From Nitrospira sp. (GTDB lineage: Bacteria; Nitrospirota; Nitrospiria; Nitrospirales; Nitrospiraceae), in NCBI GenBank assembly GCA_009594995.1, contig VOPR01000023.1:1-64000 (forward strand): DNA of 64,000 nucleotides, in the 5' to 3' direction. The notes beneath the pieces were generated by a model that did not search any database, had not been told where the DNA came from, and saw nothing but the letters and a program-made list of their open reading frames with translations. Below, in pieces: positions 52,835-60,669 of this stretch (position 1 is the stretch's first letter; each line of letters opens with the position of its first letter). Both the position numbers and the translations under genes were made by a program.

Positions 52835-53779
52835 ATGATGGGACGACCAAAGATTACAGTAGTGGGTGCGGGAAATGTCGGTGGGACGGCGGCGCAGCGG
52901 CTGGCTGAGAAAGATGCGTACGATGTCGTACTCGTTGACATTGTGCCCGGGATTCCGCAGGGGAAAGCATTGGATATTACCCAGGCCGGTCCGGTCTGCG
53001 GGTACAGCACGCGCGTCGTCGGCACGAACGGCTATGACGAGACGGCGGGGTCGTCTATCGCTGTCATCACGTCGGGAATTCCCAGAAAGCCTGGGATGAG
53101 CCGGGATGAACTCCTGGCGACGAATGCCAAAATCGTCAAAACCGTGGTGCGGGAATTGGTCTCGCGTTCGCCGAACATCATTCTCATCCTGGTGACGAAT
53201 CCGTTGGATGCCATGGTGCATGTAGCGCGCCAGGTCAGCGGGTTACCGAAATCGCGCGTGCTCGGCATGGCAGGGGTGCTGGATACGGCGCGCCTGCGCT
53301 CGTTTGTTGCGGAAGAATTACACGTGCCGGGGACAGATGTGCAGGCGATGGTGCTGGGCGGCCACGGGGACACGATGGTGCCGCTCGTTCGCCAAACGAC
53401 GGTGGCCGGCAAGCCTATCACGGACCGGTTGTCAGCAGAGCGGCTGGCCGCTTTGATCAAGCGCACGCAGGACGGCGGGGCGGAGATCGTAGGGTTGCTC
53501 AAGACCGGCAGTGCATTTTACGCGCCATCAGCCGCGGCGGTGGATATGGTTGAGGCGATTATGAACGACCAGAAGCGCGTGGTTCCCTGCGCGATGCTGT
53601 GCGAGGGGGAATACGGACTGAAGGATGTCATCGTGGGCGTGCCCGTCACGTTGGGCCGCGGGGGTGGAGAGTCCATTGTGGAATATGATCTGACGGATGA
53701 GGAGCGGACGGCGTTGCAGGCCTCCGCCGATGCAGTACGAGATCTATGCGGAGTGGTCGATCGTCTGCTGACGACATAG
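52835..53779 (+). CDS. mdh: NAD-dependent malate dehydrogenase
   Basis: About 314 residues from ATG 52835 (52838 is equally possible; GTG 52829 less so). The Rossmann motif VVGAGNVGGTAAQ and LVDIVPGIPQGKALDI mark the LDH-like MDH3 type. NPLDAMVHVARQVSG, MAGVLDTARLRSFV and the catalytic GGHGDTMVPL complete the active site. It interconverts malate and oxaloacetate in the TCA or reductive TCA cycle. The Arg after the catalytic loop (MVPLVRQTTV) is as in malate-specific members. It probably is transcribed with the VWA gene or separately. Confidence 0.95.
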   Translation: MMGRPKITVVGAGNVGGTAAQRLAEKDAYDVVLVDIVPGIPQGKALDITQAGPVCGYSTRVVGTNGYDETAGSSIAVITSGIPRKPGMSRDELLATNAKIVKTVVRELVSRSPNIILILVTNPLDAMVHVARQVSGLPKSRVLGMAGVLDTARLRSFVAEELHVPGTDVQAMVLGGHGDTMVPLVRQTTVAGKPITDRLSAERLAALIKRTQDGGAEIVGLLKTGSAFYAPSAAAVDMVEAIMNDQKRVVPCAMLCEGEYGLKDVIVGVPVTLGRGGGESIVEYDLTDEERTALQASADAVRDLCGVVDRLLTT

Positions 53780-53881
53780 CCGCCGGCCTCAGGACGACAG
53801 GACAGGCGGGTTGCTTGACAAGGCTCGGCAGCCTGCAGTAGAGAACGTGGCTGGCAGTAAACCGTTACAGTTGGGGGGCGT

Positions 53882-54469
53882 ATGAAATTTTTGGAGGATC
53901 CGTATCAGACATTGGGCGCAGGCTTTGCGCTCGCTGTCGGATTGATAGTCGTCTATCTGGGTATGGCTGGAGTGGGAGCGGGCGAGGCCGATTGGTTCGG
54001 TCTGGTTGTTCGCTGGATCCATTTTCTGGCCGGCATTACCTGGATCGGACTGTTGTATTTCTTTAACCTGATCAATGCGGGCTTTCTCAAGAGCCTGGAT
54101 GGGCCGACGAAGAACATTGTGATTCCTAAGCTGATGCCTGCTGCGCTGAACTGGTTCCGCCATGGCGCCACGGTCACAGTTCTGGCGGGTATTGTCCTCT
54201 ACGGCTACCTCTATTCGAAGGGGGGCACGGGGGCGCTTGCCCTGGGAATCGGCGGGCTTCTGGGCATTATCATGATGGGCAACGTGCACGGGATCATCTG
54301 GCCCAATCAGAAGAAAGTCATTGCGGCGGTGGCCGCTGCGGCACAGGGCACGCCTGCTCCGCCGGAAATGGCTCAGTGGGGGAAGACCGCTTTGATTGCA
54401 TCGCGGATTAACTTCCTGTTGTCCATTCCCATGCTGTTCTTCATGGGGGCAGGGAGCCATTTGAAGTAA
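53882..54469 (+). CDS. Urate-oxidase-N-type (PuuD-like) membrane protein, short form
   Basis: 195 residues with about five membrane helices. VVRWIHFLAGITWIGLLYFFNLINA is the motif of the membrane part of PuuD-type urate hydroxylases, with conserved His and Trp. NWFRHGATVTVLAGIVLY and IIMMGNVHGIIWPNQKKVI follow, again with His/Trp. The usual C-terminal cytochrome c domain of PuuD is absent. Electron transfer to or from a quinol or another cytochrome is possible; urate as a substrate is not supported by any neighbour. A TTGACA at 53815 suggests its own promoter, although its -10 is weak. Confidence 0.82.
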   Translation: MKFLEDPYQTLGAGFALAVGLIVVYLGMAGVGAGEADWFGLVVRWIHFLAGITWIGLLYFFNLINAGFLKSLDGPTKNIVIPKLMPAALNWFRHGATVTVLAGIVLYGYLYSKGGTGALALGIGGLLGIIMMGNVHGIIWPNQKKVIAAVAAAAQGTPAPPEMAQWGKTALIASRINFLLSIPMLFFMGAGSHLK

Positions 54470-54491
54470 CGACTTCGGTGAGAAGAAGCAC

Positions 54492-54529
54492 GGGGATTGG
54501 TCATCCGACGGATGATCAGTCCCCTTTTT
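54492..54529 (+). terminator. Rho-independent terminator after the PuuD-like gene
   Basis: A 15-bp stem (54492-54506 with 54510-54524, including two G-T pairs) closes over the loop GAC and is followed directly by TTTTT. It lies 22 bases beyond the stop codon, so it ends this transcript and insulates the following nuoF promoter. Confidence 0.85.
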
Positions 54530-54592
54530 CTTAGTTCAATCAATTCCCAGTGCCGTGAGTGAGTATTTGCGAGCCTTTGGGCTGAGTCGCTG

Positions 54593-54609
54593 TAGGTCTA
54601 TCAGACCTA
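54593..54609. promoter_or_regulatory. 17-bp palindrome, candidate operator upstream of nuoF
   Basis: TAGGTCT-ATC-AGACCTA is a perfect 7-bp inverted repeat with a 3-base centre. A second inverted repeat, CTGATT (54611-54616) and AATCAG (54630-54635), follows at once. Both lie upstream of the -35 box at 54647, the first centred about 80 bases before the predicted transcription start. This placement fits an activator or repressor binding region for the NuoF/ferredoxin operon. The regulator is unknown. Confidence 0.5.
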
Positions 54610-54646
54610 ACTGATTGAGATTCAGGCCTAATCAGGCGAACTTGGC

Positions 54647-54676
54647 TTGACGGCCCTCGGAGAGCAGCCGTATAGT
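54647..54676 (+). promoter_or_regulatory. Sigma-70 promoter of the NuoF-ferredoxin operon
   Basis: TTGACG (54647-54652), an 18-base spacer and TATAGT (54671-54676) give five of six matches in each box. The predicted leader is about 35-40 bases to the GTG at 54721. Confidence 0.65.
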
Positions 54677-54720
54677 ACAGGCCTGCTAACCTGGGGGTGC
54701 TACCCCCGAAAGGGAACAAC

Positions 54721-56022
54721 GTGACCCTACCTCAATCAAGGGTATTGCAGAAGCTTGACGGGGCGCCCTGGGAAATCGACCCCTACCTCAAAACCGGCGG
54801 CTATGATGCCTGGCGGAAGTGTCTCAAAGAGCTTACGCCGAATGACATCGTGGGCGAGATCAAGAAGGCCGGCTTGCGGGGGCGGGGCGGAGCGGGTTTT
54901 CCCACCGGTATCAAGTGGGAAAAGGTGCTCAATCATCGCGTGCCGGAACGATACTTCGTCTGCAATGCCGGTGAGCATGAACCCGGCACTTTTAAGGACC
55001 GTCACCTTCTGAAGCATATCCCTCATCAATTGATCGAGGGTTGCCTGATCGCTTCTCGAACCGTGAATGCCAAGGCGTCCTACATTTACGTCAATCATGA
55101 ATACGAGGAAGAGGAAGCGAACCTCAGAAAAGCTATTGCTCAGGCTCGCGAACGTGGCTTGTTAGGAAAAAACATCCTCGGAACCGGTGTGGATCTCGAC
55201 TTAGAGGTCTTCTCCGGGCATGGCAGTTACGTCGCGGGTGAAGAGACGGCCATGCTGGAGTCGATGCAGGGGCGCCCGGCAATGCCCCGTCAGAAGCCTC
55301 CGTTTTATCCGACTGATTTCGGATTGTACGGGAAACCGACCCTGGTGAACAACGTTGAGACGTTGTGCAATATCCCCCAGATTTTGAAGAATGGCGCCGC
55401 CTGGTTTACGCAGGTAGGGACGGAAAAGTGCCCTGGGACCATGCTCTTCTCTCTCAGTGGATCGGTGAATCGGCCCGGAGTGTATGAAATGCCGATGGGA
55501 GTGACGATCAGGGACCTCATTGAGACGTGCGGAGGGGGTGTTCCAAACGGGCGCAAGATCAAGGCGGTCTTTCCAGGAGGTCCTGCGTTCTCAATGGTCA
55601 CGGCGGATCAACTGGATCTGCCGATGGATTTCGACTCGCTGAAGAAGGCCGGCACCGGACTCGGTTCCGCCGGAACGATTGTGATTGATGATGCCACCTG
55701 CATGGTGGCGGCGACTCTCAAGTATTCGAATTTCTTCAAGGGCGAAAGTTGCGGTCAGTGCCCTCCGTGCCGGATGGGGACGATCAATCTGGCGACCTTG
55801 ATGGACAAGATCGAACGGGGCGAGGGCAGTCAGAAGGATCTGGATTCTCTGTTGCAGCTCTGTGGATTTGTGAAGGGCACCGGGTACTGTACCCTCATCA
55901 CTGGGGCTGCAGTGCTGGTGCAGAGCAGTCTCCGGTTATTCCAGCATGAGTTTGAGGAACATATTCGGATGCAGCGTTGTCCATTTCAGCCGGCACGGAC
56001 CGGGGCCGGCGCGAAGGCCTAG
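54721..56022 (+). CDS. nuoF: NuoF-type NADH-binding subunit (51 kDa, complex I)
   Basis: About 433 residues from GTG 54721 with AAGGGA before it; the in-frame ATG at 54697 lies between the promoter and the ribosome-binding site and is rejected. GRGGAGFPTGIKW forms the FMN/NADH site, and NAGEHEPGTFKDR and GEETAMLESMQGRPAMPRQKPP are highly conserved. The 4Fe-4S ligands are Cys344, 347 and 350 (ESCGQCPPCRMGT) and Cys390. It oxidises NADH and passes electrons through FMN. No NuoE or NuoG is adjacent; instead a 2Fe-2S ferredoxin gene follows 12 bases downstream, so it may be a stand-alone NADH-ferredoxin module. Confidence 0.93.
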   Translation: MTLPQSRVLQKLDGAPWEIDPYLKTGGYDAWRKCLKELTPNDIVGEIKKAGLRGRGGAGFPTGIKWEKVLNHRVPERYFVCNAGEHEPGTFKDRHLLKHIPHQLIEGCLIASRTVNAKASYIYVNHEYEEEEANLRKAIAQARERGLLGKNILGTGVDLDLEVFSGHGSYVAGEETAMLESMQGRPAMPRQKPPFYPTDFGLYGKPTLVNNVETLCNIPQILKNGAAWFTQVGTEKCPGTMLFSLSGSVNRPGVYEMPMGVTIRDLIETCGGGVPNGRKIKAVFPGGPAFSMVTADQLDLPMDFDSLKKAGTGLGSAGTIVIDDATCMVAATLKYSNFFKGESCGQCPPCRMGTINLATLMDKIERGEGSQKDLDSLLQLCGFVKGTGYCTLITGAAVLVQSSLRLFQHEFEEHIRMQRCPFQPARTGAGAKA

Positions 56023-56034
56023 AGGAGTTGGCAG

Positions 56035-56391
56035 ATGCCGCGTGTGAGTTTTCTCCACCCTGAGGGGCGCAGTGGGGAGGTCGAATCGAACCTCACCTTG
56101 TTGGAGGCTGCCAAGGCACTCGGGTTTGAGCTCAATCATGATTGCGGTGGGAACGCGTCCTGTACAACCTGTCGGGTTGAGGTGCAACTGGGTGAGGAAA
56201 ATCTGTCCGAGATTGATTTCGACGAACAGGATCTTCTGGACCGTGAAGCCCTCTCTGAGCCGTGGCATCGGCTCGGATGTCAGGCAAAAGTGTTGGGCGA
56301 TGTCGTGGTTCGCGTCCCGGAAACCAAATGGGTGCAACCCACATCAGCGTCGTCGAGTGAGATCGGGAAAAAAGGGGTCGGACTTCCGTAA
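56035..56391 (+). CDS. 2Fe-2S ferredoxin (adrenodoxin-like fold)
   Basis: 118 residues. Cys37, Cys43, Cys46 and Cys82 (DCGGNASCTTCRVEV ... LGCQAKV) form the C-x5-C-x2-C-x35-C 2Fe-2S site of the adrenodoxin/plant group. The 25-residue Ser/Lys tail is extra. It lies 12 bases after nuoF in the same operon, so it is the probable electron partner of that NADH-binding subunit. It could also feed the ferredoxin:thioredoxin reductase encoded at 48702, but no proof exists. Confidence 0.93.
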   Translation: MPRVSFLHPEGRSGEVESNLTLLEAAKALGFELNHDCGGNASCTTCRVEVQLGEENLSEIDFDEQDLLDREALSEPWHRLGCQAKVLGDVVVRVPETKWVQPTSASSSEIGKKGVGLP

Positions 56392-56454
56392 GTCCCCGCG
56401 AGATGGTAAAGTAACATAACGTGCCGAACAGGTAGACCAGAAGGAGGACCAACG

Positions 56455-56775
56455 ATGGTAACGATTACGCAATTGGCAGAGCAGAAAATAAAAGAACTCA
56501 TGACCGAAGAAAAAGATGTGGTCGGTCTGCGGATTTATGTTCGCGGCGGTGGCTGCCACGGGTATCAGTATGGAATGGCCTTCGAGTCAAAGATGGCCGA
56601 TGATGATACTGTCATCGAAAAGGGTGATGTGAAAGTCATCATGGATTCCCAGAGCGCCCCGCTGCTGCAAGGTGCGGAAGTTGACTATGTCGATAGTCTG
56701 CAAGGGTCCGGCTTCTCGATCAAGAACCCGCAAGCGAAGACGACCTGCGGTTGCGGCAGCTCATTCAGTGCGTAA
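56455..56775 (+). CDS. IscA/ErpA-family A-type Fe-S carrier
   Basis: 106 residues with AAGGAGG before the ATG. The three family Cys are present: Cys34 (GGGCHGYQY), Cys98 and Cys100 (TTCGCGSS). GLRIYVRGGGCHGYQYGMAFE and the C-terminal GSGFSIKNPQAK segments are standard. It accepts and delivers 2Fe-2S or 4Fe-4S clusters. The position directly after NuoF and ferredoxin, both Fe-S proteins, suggests a maturation role in the same operon. Confidence 0.94.
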   Translation: MVTITQLAEQKIKELMTEEKDVVGLRIYVRGGGCHGYQYGMAFESKMADDDTVIEKGDVKVIMDSQSAPLLQGAEVDYVDSLQGSGFSIKNPQAKTTCGCGSSFSA

Positions 56776-56908
56776 GAGTTTTCCGGTTGTGACGCAGCCG
56801 GAGTGCCGATTGTCTGTTGACTGAAGTAGCAAGCCGGGAGTGGCTCCCTCTCTAGCGGGTAGCCCTCCCGGCTTGTTCGTTCTGCAATGTTTCTGGAGAA
56901 TTGTCCCC

Positions 56909-57358
56909 ATGCCTCAGGCCACTGTCACGCGGCGGTATCGTTTCTGCGCCGCCCATCGTTTGCATACCGAACAGCTGTCGACGGAGGAGAATTGGACGAC
57001 GTTCGGCAAGTGCAACAATCCCAACGGCCATGGGCATAACTATGTGGTGTTCGTCTCTGTCCAGGGTGACATCGATCCGGTTACCCATCAGGTAGTGGAT
57101 GTATCCAGTCTGGACGAAATCGTCGGGCGAATCATAGTGAGAAGATTCGATCATCAAGATTTGAACAAAGACCCGCAGTTTGCCACCCAGACCACCACCG
57201 GAGAAAATCTGGTGCTGCTCATTTGGGATCTGTTGGTGAATGAGGTCCCGGCGGGACGCCTGGTGAAGGTCGGTGTGATTGAGACGCGAGACAACTATTT
57301 CGAATATTCCGGCTCCGCGGAGCATGCGCGGGGAGAAGATGGAGTGAGGCATGGCTAA
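56909..57358 (+). CDS. 6-pyruvoyl-tetrahydropterin synthase family (QueD/PTPS)
   Basis: 149 residues from ATG 56909, preceded by GGAGAA; an earlier in-frame start at 56840 is unlikely. Zinc ligands His16 (FCAAHRLHT), His41 and His43 (NGHGHNY) and the catalytic Cys35 ([11 protein letters not shown]) are present. The [11 protein letters not shown] form is closer to animal-type PTPS than to QueD. The reaction is either 6-pyruvoyltetrahydropterin formation or 6-carboxytetrahydropterin formation for queuosine. It overlaps folE by 8 bases, so it acts on dihydroneopterin triphosphate made by that enzyme. Confidence 0.9.
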   Translation: MPQATVTRRYRFCAAHRLHTEQLSTEENWTTFGKCNNPNGHGHNYVVFVSVQGDIDPVTHQVVDVSSLDEIVGRIIVRRFDHQDLNKDPQFATQTTTGENLVLLIWDLLVNEVPAGRLVKVGVIETRDNYFEYSGSAEHARGEDGVRHG

Positions 57359-57986
57359 AGTGGTTTCCGGGTCCCGCGCCAAACGGTCGCGTGTCTCTGC
57401 AACGCCAGCAGGCCTGGATCCGATCGAAGGGTTGATGACGCAGCTTCTGGTGGAGTTGGAAGAGGATCCGGACCGTAATGGTCTGCTCAACACACCGAAG
57501 CGTGTTGCCAAGGCCATGCGGTTTATGACTCAGGGCTATCGCCAGGACATTGATCATTTGCTCAATGGCGCCCTGTTCCCGATTGAATACGATGAAATGG
57601 TGATTGTGAAGGACATCGACTTCTTCAGCATGTGCGAACATCACCTCCTACCGTTTTTTGGAAAATGCCATGTGGGCTATCTGCCAAACAAGAAGGTCGT
57701 GGGACTCAGCAAGATTCCACGGGTCGTCGATGCCTTCAGTCGGCGGCTGCAGGTGCAGGAACGACTGACGCTCCAAATTGCCGAAACCCTCAAGAAAAAG
57801 CTGAATGCACACGGAGTCGCCGTGGTGATGGAAGCGCGGCATCTCTGTATGATGATGCGAGGAGTCGAAAAGCAAAATACAGTCGCCGTGAGTAGTTCCA
57901 TGCTGGGTGTATTTCGCACCCAACAACAGACCCGCGAAGAGTTTCTGAAGCTGATTCGTGGCAGCAGTGTGAGGGACGGAAGTTAG
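57351..57986 (+). CDS. folE: GTP cyclohydrolase I
   Basis: 211 residues. Zinc ligands Cys95, His98 and Cys166 ([26 protein letters not shown]) are intact. [23 protein letters not shown] and [12 protein letters not shown] are fully typical. It converts GTP to 7,8-dihydroneopterin triphosphate, the entry to folate, queuosine and biopterin routes. The 20-residue N-terminal extension is basic and variable. The 8-base overlap with the PTPS gene shows co-expression. Confidence 0.96.
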   Translation: MAKVVSGSRAKRSRVSATPAGLDPIEGLMTQLLVELEEDPDRNGLLNTPKRVAKAMRFMTQGYRQDIDHLLNGALFPIEYDEMVIVKDIDFFSMCEHHLLPFFGKCHVGYLPNKKVVGLSKIPRVVDAFSRRLQVQERLTLQIAETLKKKLNAHGVAVVMEARHLCMMMRGVEKQNTVAVSSSMLGVFRTQQQTREEFLKLIRGSSVRDGS

Positions 57987-58005
57987 CGATCCCCGCTCGC
58001 CCCTG

Positions 58006-58797
58006 TTACTGTAACTCCTCGACGAACCCCCGTAGTAAATCGTTAAAGACGTCAGGTTGTTCGCGATTACTCAAGTGTCCGGCGGCTGGAATGACGGCCA
58101 GCCGGGCACCAGTAATTTCATTCGCCATCAGCTGAGCGTCGACGAGGGGAGTGGTCTGATCTTCCTGTCCGATCACCACGAGGGTAGGGCACGTGATGGT
58201 CCGGAGGTGGGCGACCGAGTTCGGCCGGTCCGCCATCGCCATCAGGTCGACGAGAATGCCGCTCACCGGTGCGTGTTGGATGGTCTTGCGGACATACTCC
58301 ACCAGTTCGGGTCTGCTCTTCAGTGACGTTGCGCCGAGCAGTTTCGGCAGCATCGTTGCCGCGACCGCGTCGCTCCCTTGAGTGTACGCGGTTTGCGCCA
58401 GATGAAATCGCCCCAACCGCCCGTCCGGGCTATCCGCCTGCGCCCTGGTATCAGCCAGCACCAAGGCCTTCAGCCGATTTTCATATTTTCGGGAGAATGC
58501 CAAACTGACATACCCTCCCATTGAGAGCCCGACGAGAACGGCTTGCGGGATGTGCAGGTGGTCGAGTAGTGCGAATACGTCGTCGGCGTACTGGTCGAGT
58601 GAGAAAGACCAGAGCGGGGCATCCGACTCGCCATGCCCGCGTAGATCCAATGCAATCGTGCGGAATTGCTTGGACAGCGCGGCCACTTGTGGTGCCCACA
58701 TGGAACGATTCAGCGGGAAGGCGTGGAGGAACATGAGGGGGAGGCCCGTGCCTTGATCGTCGTACGCCAATCGTAGGCCATTGAGGTGACACAACAT
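58006..58797 (-). CDS. Alpha/beta-hydrolase (RutD/3-oxoadipate enol-lactonase-like)
   Basis: 263 residues from ATG 58797 with AAAGGAC upstream. HAFPLNRSMWAPQV gives the oxyanion region. DLRGHGESDA and LVGLSMGGYVSLAF with nucleophile Ser92 follow, then PTLVVIGQEDQTTP with the acid and AAGHLSNREQP with the base His. This set is a typical alpha/beta hydrolase of the lactonase/carboxylesterase-like branch. The substrate is not fixed by context. It converges on folE with 19 bases between the stops. Confidence 0.88.
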   Translation of the reverse strand: MLCHLNGLRLAYDDQGTGLPLMFLHAFPLNRSMWAPQVAALSKQFRTIALDLRGHGESDAPLWSFSLDQYADDVFALLDHLHIPQAVLVGLSMGGYVSLAFSRKYENRLKALVLADTRAQADSPDGRLGRFHLAQTAYTQGSDAVAATMLPKLLGATSLKSRPELVEYVRKTIQHAPVSGILVDLMAMADRPNSVAHLRTITCPTLVVIGQEDQTTPLVDAQLMANEITGARLAVIPAAGHLSNREQPDVFNDLLRGFVEELQ

Positions 58798-58939
58798 GAG
58801 AGGTCCTTTCTCAGAAGCGAATGGGTGGGTGGTAGCATTCCCGTGGGCGAGAATCAAGCGGATGGTCTACCGGACATAGGTTTGCGGTGGTTCCCACCCG
58901 CCGTATAGAATGCAGCAGTCCGTTCAGGAGAGCCAGACA

Positions 58940-60250
58940 ATGCCTTCTCACGATGCCACAGGCAATCTATTTGCTTCCTTCCAAACGGCAGTACCTTTGG
59001 GGAGAGCTCCCTTGGCGGAGCGCCTGCGTCCGCGTACTTTTGACGACCTGGTAGGGCAGAACGAGGTGGTGGGGCCTGGGCGTCCGCTGAGAACTGCGAT
59101 CGAGCAAGACCAGCTGTCATCCGTGATTTTTTGGGGGCCACCCGGTTGCGGGAAGACCACGTTGGCCGGGCTGGTCGCGCAGCACACCAAATCCCAGTTT
59201 GTGCCGTTTTCAGCCGTCACCGGGGGCATTCCAGAACTGCGAGAAATCATCAAGGCTGCTGAGCAGCGTCGGGCCATGGGGCGGGCGACAACGCTCTTCG
59301 TCGATGAGATTCACCGCTTCAACAAGGCTCAGCAGGATGCATTTTTACCGCACGTCGAACGCGGAACGGTCGTCCTCATCGGTGCGACTACCGAAAATCC
59401 GTCTTTTGAACTCATCGCCCCCCTGTTGTCCCGTTCTCTTGTGGTGGTACTGCAACCGCTTACCGAAGAGGCTCTCGGCTCAATTCTCGATCGCGCGATT
59501 GCCGATAGCGAGCGAGGTCTTGGAGCCCTTCAAATCACCCTCCTTCCCGCCGCTCGGGAGCGGTTGATTGCGTTCGGCAATGGTGATGCCAGAAGCCTGT
59601 TGACGACGATGGAATTTGTGGCTGGTCAAACGCCACCGGGGAAGGACGGTGCGCGAACCATTGATGAGCGGGTGCTGGACAGTGCCTTGCTTACCAAGGC
59701 GCTTCGATACGACAAGTCCGGCGAGGAGCACTATAATCTGGTATCGGCCTATATCAAGAGTCTGCGTGACTCCGATGCGGACGGGGCCTTGTACTGGCTT
59801 GCGCGTATGCTGGAGGGCGGAGAGAATCCGCGCTTCATCGCCCGCCGTATGGTGATTTTCGCGTCGGAGGATATCGGGAATGCCGATCCCCAGGCGTTGG
59901 TGGTGGCCAACGCCGTCGCACAGGCGGTCGAGTTCGTGGGGCTCCCTGAGGCTCAGATCAACCTGGCGCACGGCACGACGTACCTAGCCTCCAGGCCGAA
60001 GGACAATGCGTCCTACGTGGGACTGCAGGAGGCGCTTCGTGATGCGCGTCAACACGGAAACCTTGGCGTGCCGCTGCATCTGCGCAATGCCGTCACATCA
60101 CTCATGAAAGACATCGGGTATGGCAAGGGCTACCGGTATGTGCATGATGATCCGGCGGCCAAGACGGATCAGGGCCATCTCCCAGTACCGCTCAAGGGCG
60201 CTCGCTACTACCGCCCCCGAACGCCCTCATGTGATGAAGAAAGGGGCTAG
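58940..60250 (+). CDS. rarA: Replication-associated recombination protein A (MgsA/RarA AAA+ ATPase)
   Basis: 436 residues from ATG 58940 with AGGAG 9 bases upstream. Walker A is GPPGCGKTTLAG, and the Walker B equivalent is TTLFVDEIHRFNKAQQDAF. GATTENPSFELI is the sensor 1 segment, and ALLSRSLV-like LLSRSLVVVLQPL is the RarA motif. The C-terminal helical tetramerisation part contains EEHYNLVSAYIKSLRDSD, MLEGGENPRFIARRMVIFASEDIGNADP. It acts at stalled replication forks with SSB. It is single-copy and housekeeping. Confidence 0.94.
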   Translation: MPSHDATGNLFASFQTAVPLGRAPLAERLRPRTFDDLVGQNEVVGPGRPLRTAIEQDQLSSVIFWGPPGCGKTTLAGLVAQHTKSQFVPFSAVTGGIPELREIIKAAEQRRAMGRATTLFVDEIHRFNKAQQDAFLPHVERGTVVLIGATTENPSFELIAPLLSRSLVVVLQPLTEEALGSILDRAIADSERGLGALQITLLPAARERLIAFGNGDARSLLTTMEFVAGQTPPGKDGARTIDERVLDSALLTKALRYDKSGEEHYNLVSAYIKSLRDSDADGALYWLARMLEGGENPRFIARRMVIFASEDIGNADPQALVVANAVAQAVEFVGLPEAQINLAHGTTYLASRPKDNASYVGLQEALRDARQHGNLGVPLHLRNAVTSLMKDIGYGKGYRYVHDDPAAKTDQGHLPVPLKGARYYRPRTPSCDEERG

Positions 60251-60291
60251 ACAAACCTGGTTATCCGGTTATACTCAGCACCGAGGTTCCT

Positions 60292-60669
60292 ATGGCGCGT
60301 CCGTCCAATTCAGCAGAGAGTGTCAGCGAACGCCGGAAGTATGTCCGGGCGACTCTGGTCGGATCGGCCCTGGTGTCTCCGCAGAGCGGAGCCAAGGGAT
60401 TCACGGCGGTTCTGAACAATGTGAATAAGATCGGCGCCGGGCTTCATTCGAAAGAAACCCTGCCGATCGGCGCGAAGATTACCGTATCGCTGGCGTTTCT
60501 GGACCCCGATCGTGTCGAGCAACAGGAAAAATTGAGTGCCACAGTGGCCTGGGCGAAACCGTGGGAGAAGGGGATGTTGCTCGGGGTGGTGTGGGATGAC
60601 CTGGTGACGAAAGAGAAGAATCGCTGGTTGTACTACTATCTTGAAGAGACGTTGAAGTCGACCGATTAA
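60292..60669 (+). CDS. PilZ-domain protein
   Basis: 125 residues, one PilZ domain. The c-di-GMP motif RxxxR appears as RRKYVRATLVGSALV at the N-terminus, and the D/NxSxxG-like motif appears as NNVNKIGAGLHSKE. The latter has Asn for the usual Asp/Ser pair, so binding might be weakened. It ends with a short helical tail. It lies 41 bases after rarA and its stop overlaps the ABC-F stop by 4 bases (convergent). c-di-GMP response and partner are unknown. Confidence 0.8.
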   Translation: MARPSNSAESVSERRKYVRATLVGSALVSPQSGAKGFTAVLNNVNKIGAGLHSKETLPIGAKITVSLAFLDPDRVEQQEKLSATVAWAKPWEKGMLLGVVWDDLVTKEKNRWLYYYLEETLKSTD

